Assembly: GCA_013811765.1 (NCBI GenBank)
Contig: JACCUO010000020.1
Span: 1-11,028 of the forward strand
Reading direction: 5' to 3'
DNA length: 11,028 nucleotides
DNA from: Thermoleophilaceae bacterium
GTDB taxonomy: Bacteria > Actinomycetota > Thermoleophilia > Solirubrobacterales > Thermoleophilaceae
In this document: piece by piece, positions 6,004 through 11,028 of the stretch
How positions within the stretch are numbered: the first letter of the stretch is position 1
How the letters are laid out: the number at the start of each line of letters is the position of its first letter
Program-made: the position numbers and the translations under genes
The notes under the pieces: generated by a model
What the model saw: only the letters and a program-made list of their open reading frames with translations
The model's database searches: none
Told to the model about the DNA's origin: nothing

Positions 6004-7969
6004 GCAGATCGGCGACCGGCTGGACGGTGGCCCCTGGCGCGGGCTCGAACTGTGCCTGGGCCCCGCCCACGTGGCCGACGATGCAGCGCTCGACCGCGCG
6101 GTCGCCGTGGTCCGCGAGGGCACCGGCGACTCGGGCCTGTCACTGACCGCCGAGGCTCCGGTGGCCTGGCCCAGCGGGGCCTTCGTGCGGGTCGATCGCC
6201 TCGACGAGGAGGCACGGACGGGAATCGAGCGGAGCGCCGCGTTTGCCGCGGCGATCGGCTCGCCGGTGCTCACGATCCACCTGTTCCTGCCGCTGGATCC
6301 CGCGGCCTTCCGGGAGGCCGGCAGAGTGGACGAGGGCGCGGTAGGGGAGTTCCTGGGCTTCTACGCCCACGCCTGCCTCTCGCGCGGCGTCGAGCCGCTG
6401 ATCGAGAACGTCCCGCCCGTGCTGCGGATGCGCACCGGGGGCGTTTACCTGTCCCCGATCGGCGGCCACTGGCGCGACCTGCTCGACTGGCGGGGGAAGG
6501 TGCCGGAGCTCGGGTTCACCTTCGACACCTCGCATGCCGCGCTGTTCCGCTCGTTCGCTGCCGCCTATCCGTCCTCCTTCGGGTTGCGCTCGGACGAGGG
6601 GCTCGAGCTCGAGCGCTACGTCGAGGAGCTGGGTCCGCACGCGCAGGTCGCGCACGTCTCAGATGCCCACGGCCTGCTCGGCGAGGGACTGCCCTACGGC
6701 ACCGGTGAGCTCGAGCTCGATCCGGCCGTGCGCCGCCTCGGCGACCTCGTTCCGTTCATCGTCGCCGAGATAAACGAGGCGGACCCGGCGCGCTCGTCGG
6801 AGATGAAGGCGGGCTATGCCGAGGTCGAGCGCGCTCTCTCGGGCCCCCCGCCTGCGCCCCACCGCCCCACCCGCCGGCTGCGCCCCGACCCCTTCGACTG
6901 GCAGGTGGTCCTGTGCCGGCGCGATCCCGTCCCTGCCGTGCTCGAGCTTCAGGAGCGCTTTGGGGGGCGCCGGGTGCTGATCACCGGCGGCGCCGGCTCG
7001 ATCGGGGCCGAGCTGGCCACGCTGCTGCTCGGCTTTCGTCCGGAGCAGATCACGCTGGTGGACAGTCACGAGGCATCACTTGCCGGCGACCGCCGGCGCC
7101 GCGACGCCGCGGCGCTGGAGCCGCTCTCGCACGTGCTCTGTGACATCCGCGACGGTGGCCGGCTGCGGGCGGAGATGGACCGCGCGCGCCCCGATGTCGT
7201 GTTCCACCTCGCCGCCTACAAGCATGTGGACTGGGCCGAGTCCTACCCCGAGGAGTTCGTGGATACAAACCTGCAGGGAAGCTGGAACGTGCTGCGGGCG
7301 GCCGAGGCCACCGGCGTCGAGACCGTCGTGGTGGCCTCGACCGACAAGGCCGCTCTGGCCACGAGCTTCTACGGGCGTACCAAGCGCTTCATGGAGCAGC
7401 TGACCGCCTTCGCCGCCCACCGCAGTGGCGGCGGACGGATAGCCGTGCGCCTCGTGAACGTGCTCGGCAGCGCCGGCAGCGCCTCGGACCTCTTTCTGCG
7501 ACAGGCGCGCGCGGACGTTCCGCTCACGGTCACCGACACGGGGATGACTCGATACTGGATCACCAAGGGCCACGCCGTCACGCTCGCCACGCACGGCGCA
7601 CTGCTCGCGAGGGAGGGGGTCTCGCTCGCGGGCCCGGCCGATCCGGCGCTGCTGACCGTCGGTGAGCTGGCTGAGCGGATCTGGCGTGAGACCGGCCACG
7701 ACGGCGCACCCGCCATCGATCTGCTCGGGATCCGCCGCGGTGAGACGCTGAGCGAGCTGCTGACAGGCCCTGACGAGGAGCTCGGAGACGAGCGCCACCA
7801 GGGGATAGCGCCGATCGCGGGCGAGATCCCGACCGCCGGGCCCGCGTGGGTGGCCGAACGCCTTCCAGATCACGGCGGCCGCGAGGAGGCCCGCAAGGTC
7901 TGGCTCGAGGCCATGAAGCGTCCGGGCCTGCTCGCCCGCGGGCACGCGCCGGCAGATCAGACGCAGTAG
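5951..7969 (+). CDS. Fusion: xylose-isomerase-like TIM barrel + CapD/FlaA1-type nucleotide-sugar dehydratase
   Basis: This 672-residue protein has two enzyme domains. Residues about 5-290 form a xylose-isomerase-like TIM barrel (AP endonuclease 2/sugar isomerase type). Probable metal ligands are E152 (IENVP), D192/H195 (FDTSHA), H235 (HVSDAHG) and E273 (EINE). A Pro/Arg-rich linker covers about 298-315. Residues about 335-650 are a polysaccharide-biosynthesis SDR of the CapD/FlaA1 group. That part shows ITGGAGSIGAEL at 344-355, HLAAYKHVDWAES at 419-431, STDKA at 463-467, Y474-G-R-T-K478, MTRYWIT at 532-538 and GIRRGETLSELL at 593-604. These enzymes remove water from C4-C6 of UDP-HexNAc, some with C5 inversion. 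CapD-type relatives often carry an N-terminal membrane region; here a soluble TIM barrel is in its place, suggesting two consecutive sugar conversions. GGTGAG (5940-5945) sits 5 nt before the ATG. Starting later would delete barrel strand 1, so the 53-nt overlap with the upstream gene looks real. Confidence 0.85.
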   Translation: MSTGSVAIPLLKAAPEAEQIGDRLDGGPWRGLELCLGPAHVADDAALDRAVAVVREGTGDSGLSLTAEAPVAWPSGAFVRVDRLDEEARTGIERSAAFAAAIGSPVLTIHLFLPLDPAAFREAGRVDEGAVGEFLGFYAHACLSRGVEPLIENVPPVLRMRTGGVYLSPIGGHWRDLLDWRGKVPELGFTFDTSHAALFRSFAAAYPSSFGLRSDEGLELERYVEELGPHAQVAHVSDAHGLLGEGLPYGTGELELDPAVRRLGDLVPFIVAEINEADPARSSEMKAGYAEVERALSGPPPAPHRPTRRLRPDPFDWQVVLCRRDPVPAVLELQERFGGRRVLITGGAGSIGAELATLLLGFRPEQITLVDSHEASLAGDRRRRDAAALEPLSHVLCDIRDGGRLRAEMDRARPDVVFHLAAYKHVDWAESYPEEFVDTNLQGSWNVLRAAEATGVETVVVASTDKAALATSFYGRTKRFMEQLTAFAAHRSGGGRIAVRLVNVLGSAGSASDLFLRQARADVPLTVTDTGMTRYWITKGHAVTLATHGALLAREGVSLAGPADPALLTVGELAERIWRETGHDGAPAIDLLGIRRGETLSELLTGPDEELGDERHQGIAPIAGEIPTAGPAWVAERLPDHGGREEARKVWLEAMKRPGLLARGHAPADQTQ

Positions 7970-7973
7970 GGCG

Positions 7974-8393
7974 CTACTCCCCCGAGGCCGTCACCACCAG
8001 CGACCTCGCCCCGCCGGCATCCCGGTGCTCGCACAGGTACACCCCCTGCCAGGTGCCGAGCCGCAGCCGCCCGTCCCCGATCGGCAGCGTCAGCGAAGGC
8101 CCGAGCAGCGACGCCTTGATATGGGCCGGCATGTCGTCGGGTCCCTCGAGGGTGTGTGTCCAGTAGGGCGCGTCCTCGGGCACCGTCTCGGAGAACCACG
8201 ACTCGAAGTCACGGCGCACGTCGGGGCTCGCGTTCTCGTTGAGGGTGAGCGAGGCCGAGGTGTGCAGGATGTGCAGGTGCGCGAGCCCCACGGAGAGCCC
8301 GGCGATCTCCGGCACCCCGTCCATCACCTCGCTGGTCACGAGGTGAAAGCCCCGGGGACGGGGTCTGAGCTCTATCTCGCGTTGGATCCACAT
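7974..8393 (-). CDS. YjbQ/UPF0047 family protein
   Basis: This 139-residue protein is a textbook YjbQ-family (UPF0047) member of normal length. Motifs are HTSASLTLNENA (44-55), DVRRDFE (58-64), EGPDDMPAHIKASLLG (83-98) and GTWQGVYLCEHR (113-124), ending in VVTASGE. Database names call the family 'secondary thiamine-phosphate synthase enzyme' because some members show weak thiamine-phosphate synthase activity; the physiological role is not settled. It is probably cytoplasmic. The start ATG (8391-8393) has no Shine-Dalgarno sequence, but GACAAT lies 7 nt upstream, hinting at a leaderless transcript. Its stop codon faces that of the fusion gene with only 4 bp between them, so the two transcripts probably overlap at their 3' ends. 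It has no visible functional tie to either neighbour. Confidence 0.92.
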   Translation of the reverse strand: MWIQREIELRPRPRGFHLVTSEVMDGVPEIAGLSVGLAHLHILHTSASLTLNENASPDVRRDFESWFSETVPEDAPYWTHTLEGPDDMPAHIKASLLGPSLTLPIGDGRLRLGTWQGVYLCEHRDAGGARSLVVTASGE

Positions 8394-8400
8394 TGGCGGG

Positions 8401-8406
8401 ATTGTC
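8401..8406 (-). promoter_or_regulatory. Possible -10 box for the YjbQ gene
   Basis: GACAAT on the minus strand lies 7 nt before the ATG at 8393. The position fits a leaderless or near-leaderless start, as at the two other start sites in this window. The match to TANNNT is imperfect at the first position, and no -35 is clear. Confidence 0.3.
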
Positions 8407-8533
8407 GCGCCCGGCCTATGTCGGCCTCAGGCACGCGCACCAGATTAGGGACCGCGAGGCGATGAACTCCGACGGCCCGTGCGTGCGCTGCCGAGCGCGG
8501 CCCGACCGACCCATAGAGGCATCCGCCACCAAG

Positions 8534-8563
8534 TGGTCAGAGGAACCGATGCTCATATAGAGT
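8534..8563 (+). promoter_or_regulatory. Putative promoter of the atp operon
   Basis: TGGTCA (8534-8539, 4 of 6 to TTGACA) is followed after 16 nt by TATAGA (8556-8561), or after 18 nt by TAGAGT (8558-8563). This AT-rich patch stands out in the 197-bp gap between the divergent YjbQ gene and the atpI-like gene. It would give a leader of about 20 nt containing the Shine-Dalgarno sequence AGGGGA (8575-8580). Confidence 0.4.
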
Positions 8564-8574
8564 CAGGGACCCGC

Positions 8575-8580
8575 AGGGGA
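8575..8580 (+). promoter_or_regulatory. Ribosome binding site for the atpI-like gene
   Basis: AGGGGA lies 10 nt before a TTG codon at 8591 and is the only good Shine-Dalgarno match there. It supports the unusual TTG start, since no ATG or GTG in that frame lies close to it. Confidence 0.5.
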
Positions 8581-8590
8581 ACTGCCACTT

Positions 8591-9010
8591 TTGTCGACGC
8601 ACGCTCTGAATACCACTGGAGATCACATCGAGGCCGGAATTGGCCTCACGGTTCTGCGCTATCTCGACTTGGTGGTCCTCGCCGTGGCGCTGCCGCTGTT
8701 CCTGCTCGCCGGGCTTCCGATGATCGGCTATCTCGCCGCCGCGGCGGCGTGGCTGGTGCAGCGCGGCATCCATGCCGTAGCCACCAGGAAGGCGCAGAAC
8801 TCCGATGACCCGCGCACGGTCGTCGGGGTGCTGGCGGGGAGCATGATCGGCCGGGGGTACCTCGTTGCGGGCTCGATCTTCGCGGTCGGACTTGCCGGCT
8901 CGCGCGAGGATGGGCTTGCCGCGGCGCTCCTTTCCATCTCGCTCTTCACGATCTTCTTCGCAGCCCAGATGGTGGTGCGGCCCTTCGATCAGCCCAGGCC
9001 CCCGCAATGA
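8591..9010 (+). CDS. atpI: AtpI-like small membrane protein leading the atp operon
   Basis: This 139-residue protein has four predicted membrane segments in two hairpins: about 25-42 (LDLVVLAVALPLFLLAGL), 43-60, 83-102 and 108-126. Basic or polar loops separate them (TRKAQNSDDPRT in the middle). Size, topology and position directly before atpB fit AtpI, a poorly conserved accessory protein linked to c-ring assembly or Mg2+ supply for the ATP synthase. I cannot name it from sequence motifs alone, so the call rests mainly on context. The start is TTG, supported by AGGGGA 10 nt upstream. The stop TGA overlaps the first possible atpB start (ATGA, 9007-9010), which implies co-translation. Confidence 0.55.
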   Translation: MSTHALNTTGDHIEAGIGLTVLRYLDLVVLAVALPLFLLAGLPMIGYLAAAAAWLVQRGIHAVATRKAQNSDDPRTVVGVLAGSMIGRGYLVAGSIFAVGLAGSREDGLAAALLSISLFTIFFAAQMVVRPFDQPRPPQ

Positions 9011-9015
9011 AGGAG
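9010..9015 (+). promoter_or_regulatory. Ribosome binding site that decides the atpB start
   Basis: AAGGAG begins on the last base of the upstream TGA stop and sits 6 nt before ATG 9022. It falls after the other candidate ATG (9007), so it favours 9022 as the main atpB start. The atpE site has the same layout, with the stop merging into AAGGAGG. Confidence 0.6.
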
Positions 9016-9021
9016 CGCTTC

Positions 9022-9936
9022 ATGGCGCTGGGGACCGGCAAGAAGGTCCTGCTCGTCTTCGGACTCTTCGTCGTCGTGGCGGTCGTGGTGAACATGCTCG
9101 TGCCGAGCGAGGGCAAGAACGACGCGTTCAAGCCTGAGACCGAGTTCAAGCTCGACCCCTGGGTGACCCTGAAGCTGGGGCCGCTCGACATGAGCCTCAA
9201 CAAGGCGGTGCTCTACCTCTTCCTCGCGTGCGCGCTCACGACGATGGCGATGCTCTACATCGCCAAGCGCATGCAGGACCGTCCGAACCGTGTCCAGACC
9301 GCAGTCGAGGCCGCCTACGACCTGGCCCGCAACCAGATCACCGGCAACAACATGGATGACTCGATGGCTCTGAGGTGGTTCCCCTTCATCGGCACCATCT
9401 TCTTCTTCATCCTCTTCTCGAACCTGATCGGGTACGTGCCGCTCCCGACCAACACGGAGCACACGGTCGAGGTCTTCGGGATCGCCTTCCCCACCTTCGC
9501 CATCTACGCGGCCACGGCCAATCTCTCGATTCCGCTCATGCTCACGCTCATGGTGTGGTTCTCCTATCACCGCGAGGGCATCAAGGCCAAGGGCTTCGTG
9601 CCCTACTTCAAGAGCTGGATGCCCGCCGGCCTCGAGGACATGCCCCTCCCGGCGCGCGCCGGGATCTTCGCGATCGAGGTCATATCCCAGTTCGTGCGCA
9701 TCATCTCGCTGTCGGTGCGACTCTTCGCCAACATCCTGGCCGGCCACCTGTTGATCCTCTTCATGGGGGGTGGGCTGGTGGTCCTGCTGGGCCTGGCGGC
9801 ACTCGGCGTGTTCACGCTGCCGATCGCGATCCTCTTCTTCATGTTCGAGGTCGGCCTGATCGCGGGCCTGCAGGCGTTCATCTTTGCAACCCTCACATCC
9901 ATCTACCTCGGCGCAGCCACGGCTGAGGGTCACTAA
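9022..9936 (+). CDS. atpB: F1Fo ATP synthase subunit a
   Basis: This is the membrane-embedded a subunit of the Fo motor, which forms the two proton half-channels against the c-ring. From ATG 9022 it has 304 residues; an in-frame ATG at 9007 would add MKERF. I prefer 9022 because AAGGAG stands 6 nt before it, while 9007 depends on the ATGA overlap with the upstream stop. The first membrane segment (about 9-28) is followed by a charged external stretch and further helices at about 61-82, 120-141 and 150-183. The last region has SLSVRLFANILAGH with the essential Arg at residue 233 (numbered from 9022). The final helix carries FMFEVGLIAGLQAFIFATLTSIYL with the channel-lining Glu and Gln. The length is normal for actinobacteria. 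The stop TAA overlaps the atpE ribosome binding site. Confidence 0.95.
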   Translation: MALGTGKKVLLVFGLFVVVAVVVNMLVPSEGKNDAFKPETEFKLDPWVTLKLGPLDMSLNKAVLYLFLACALTTMAMLYIAKRMQDRPNRVQTAVEAAYDLARNQITGNNMDDSMALRWFPFIGTIFFFILFSNLIGYVPLPTNTEHTVEVFGIAFPTFAIYAATANLSIPLMLTLMVWFSYHREGIKAKGFVPYFKSWMPAGLEDMPLPARAGIFAIEVISQFVRIISLSVRLFANILAGHLLILFMGGGLVVLLGLAALGVFTLPIAILFFMFEVGLIAGLQAFIFATLTSIYLGAATAEGH

Positions 9937-9941
9937 GGAGG
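9935..9941 (+). promoter_or_regulatory. Strong ribosome binding site of atpE
   Basis: AAGGAGG overlaps the atpB stop TAA and sits 7 nt before ATG 9949. It is the strongest Shine-Dalgarno sequence in the window, which fits the need for many c subunits per complex. It also decides between three in-frame ATGs (9949, 9958, 9985). Confidence 0.75.
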
Positions 9942-9948
9942 AACGACC

Positions 9949-10230
9949 ATGCTCGACATGGTGGACATCGGATCGCTGACTGAAATGGCAGCGGCGAAAA
10001 AGACGACCGCCGACGGCCTCAAGTCGATTGCCCTGGGAGTGGGCGCCGGCCTGGGGACGATCGGCCCGGGCATCGGGGTGGGCTACATCTTCGGCAAGGT
10101 GATCGAGTCGGTCACGCGCCAGCCGGAGATGAAGGAGGAGATCACGAGCATCCAGTGGCTCGGGTTCGCGCTCACCGAGGCGATCGTGTTCTACGCCTTC
10201 ATCTTCGGCCTGATCGCGTTCTTCCTCTAG
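9949..10230 (+). CDS. atpE: F1Fo ATP synthase subunit c
   Basis: This is the proteolipid of the rotary c-ring. Of its 93 residues, helix 1 spans about 27-49 (GVGAGLGTIGPGIGVGYIFG), the polar loop with RQPE is at 57-60, and helix 2 spans about 68-92 (WLGFALTEAIVFYAFIFGL). The ion-carrying Glu is residue 77. Val44 stands where Na+-type rings have Gln, and Ala follows the Glu where Na+ types have Ser/Thr, so proton coupling is expected. The N-terminus carries roughly 10-20 residues more than a usual 70-85-residue c subunit, including M-A-A-A-K-K. A later ATG (9985) would give a standard-length protein, but the strong ribosome binding site supports 9949. The stop is 4 nt before atpF. Confidence 0.96.
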   Translation: MLDMVDIGSLTEMAAAKKTTADGLKSIALGVGAGLGTIGPGIGVGYIFGKVIESVTRQPEMKEEITSIQWLGFALTEAIVFYAFIFGLIAFFL

Positions 10231-10234
10231 GGCG

Positions 10235-10843
10235 ATGAGCGCCTTGTCCGAGACGGGAACGACCCTGCTGCTGGCCGCGGCGAAGAAGGACGAGGGCGGC
10301 AGCTTCCTCGTCACGCCCGGTCTCGGCCTGATGCTCTGGACGCTGATCGCGTTCGGCGTGACCTACTACGTGCTCAGCAAGGTGGCGTTCCCGAAGATCG
10401 CGGAGGCGCTCGACAAGCGCCGGAAGGCGATCGACGAGTCGATCGACTCGGCGCTGAAGACCAAGGCCGAGGCAGACCAGCTGCTCGAGGAGTACCGCGC
10501 GCGGCTGAAGGAGGCCCGCGAGCAGGCTGATGACATCGTCGCGCGCTCGCGCAAGGCGGCGGAGGCCCACCAGGACGAGGCGAAGTCCTCGGCAAAGCAG
10601 TACCGCGAGGAGCTGATGCAGTCCACGCGCAAGGACATCGAGAACGAGACCCGCCGGGCACTCGAGGAGATCCGCAAGGAGGTGGCCGGTCTCACGCTGA
10701 TCGCCACCGAGAAGGTCACCCGCAAGTCGCTGGACGACGAGGATCACCGCCGTCTGATCGAGGAGGCGCTGAGCGAGGTTGACTTCTCCGCCCTTGCGGG
10801 GGACAAGAAGAACGGTGCACCCAACGGCAGTGGGGACTCCTAG
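10235..10843 (+). CDS. atpF: F1Fo ATP synthase subunit b
   Basis: This is the peripheral-stalk b subunit, anchored in the membrane and dimerising through a long helix to hold F1 against rotation. Of its 202 residues, a short leader (1-26) precedes one membrane segment at about 29-53 (GLGLMLWTLIAFGVTYYVLS). A charged, heptad-like coiled coil follows at about 58-160, then the delta-binding end and a hydrophilic tail rich in Gly/Asn/Ser (190-202). It is longer than the common 160-180 residues. It is a separate gene, unlike the b-delta fusion found in mycobacteria. ATG 10235 follows the atpE stop by 4 nt and has only AGGG close by, so initiation probably depends on ribosomes finishing atpE. Confidence 0.93.
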   Translation: MSALSETGTTLLLAAAKKDEGGSFLVTPGLGLMLWTLIAFGVTYYVLSKVAFPKIAEALDKRRKAIDESIDSALKTKAEADQLLEEYRARLKEAREQADDIVARSRKAAEAHQDEAKSSAKQYREELMQSTRKDIENETRRALEEIRKEVAGLTLIATEKVTRKSLDDEDHRRLIEEALSEVDFSALAGDKKNGAPNGSGDS

Positions 10844-11028
10844 ATGGAAGAGATCGCGGAGGTCTACTCACGCTCGCTCTTCGAGATCGCCCAGGAGCAG
10901 GGCGACCTCGACCGCGTGCATGAGGAGCTCGGCGAGTTCGCCGACGCCCTGAACGACTCGGGCGACCTGCGCGTCTTCTTCTTCTCGCCCTATTTCTCCT
11001 CGCAGGAGAAGAAGGAGGGGATCTCAAA
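10844..11028 (+). CDS. atpH: F1Fo ATP synthase subunit delta (3' truncated)
   Basis: This is the N-terminal 61 residues of the delta (OSCP) subunit, which joins the b stalk to the top of F1. IAEVYSRSLFEIAQEQGDLD matches the first helix of the OSCP domain (a Y-A-x-A-L-F type pattern). FFSPYFSSQEKKEGI matches the conserved loop before helix 4. The ATG directly follows the atpF stop (TAGATG), and GGGGA (10832-10836) lies 7 nt upstream. The gene runs off the window end. Confidence 0.92.
   Translation, partial: MEEIAEVYSRSLFEIAQEQGDLDRVHEELGEFADALNDSGDLRVFFFSPYFSSQEKKEGIS

Noticed and set aside
7934..7943. GCCCGCGGGC palindrome near the end of the fusion gene as a terminator
   Set aside because: It has no loop and no T-run, and it lies within coding sequence; it is a common GC palindrome.
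8462..8560. 32-codon ORF (ATG to TAG) with a CVRC pair upstream of the atp promoter
   Set aside because: It has only a poor GAGG just before the start and no domain, and its end overlaps the putative atp -10 region. A transcript from that promoter would not include it.
9985..10290. Shared AAAKK segment near the N-termini of subunits c and b
   Set aside because: Five residues in Ala/Lys-rich leaders, with different codons, are easily explained by composition; there is no longer similarity around them.
8989..10314. 441-codon open frame on the minus strand across atpB and atpE
   Set aside because: It is antisense to two certain ATP synthase genes, has a low-complexity His/Glu/Arg-rich composition typical of GC-rich shadow frames, and shows no domain.
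1..11028. CRISPR array, tRNA, insertion sequence, toxin-antitoxin or phage-defence genes
   Set aside because: I saw no regularly spaced repeats, no tRNA-like cloverleaf, no transposase or terminal inverted repeats, and no defence-type domains.

Overview
The window is high-GC and densely coding, with no insertion sequence, tRNA, rRNA or CRISPR array that I can see. It looks like an actinobacterial chromosome. The evidence is the GC-rich codon use, apparent leaderless start codons with a -10 hexamer exactly 6 nt upstream, an unfused atpI-like/atpB/atpE/atpF/atpH order, and a WecA-like gene near the atp operon. The class Thermoleophilia (Solirubrobacterales or relatives) is my best guess from protein flavour, but this is inference only.

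Layout. (1) 1-1430, plus strand: the end of a rhodanese-domain protein, then a DUF354 GT-B-like protein. (2) 1528-2757, minus strand: a WecA/TagO-like polyprenyl-phosphate sugar-1-phosphate transferase, convergent with the DUF354 gene across a perfect 8-bp hairpin. (3) 2758-2837: an 80-bp divergent promoter region with striking two-fold symmetry. (4) 2838-7969, plus strand: four tightly packed nucleotide-sugar genes. They are a UDP-sugar 6-dehydrogenase, two extended SDR proteins (one without the catalytic Tyr), and a 672-residue fusion of a xylose-isomerase-like TIM barrel to a CapD/FlaA1-type 4,6-dehydratase. (5) 7974-8393, minus strand: a YjbQ-family protein, convergent with the fusion gene. 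(6) 8591 to the window end, plus strand: the start of the F1Fo ATP synthase operon (atpI-like, atpB, atpE, atpF, 5' part of atpH).

How it fits together. WecA-like enzymes start glycan assembly on a lipid carrier, while the divergent cassette would make modified nucleotide sugars (a uronic acid and a 4-keto-6-deoxy type). The shared symmetrical promoter region suggests coordinated expression. The atp genes are a separate unit with their own putative promoter.

The items most worth checking are: the symmetric divergent leaderless promoter pair (one 8-bp element at the same distance from both -10 boxes); the TIM barrel-CapD fusion; and the way both gaps in the nucleotide-sugar operon are spanned by tiny ORFs that abut or overlap the flanking stop and start codons. 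I see no defence or mobile system.
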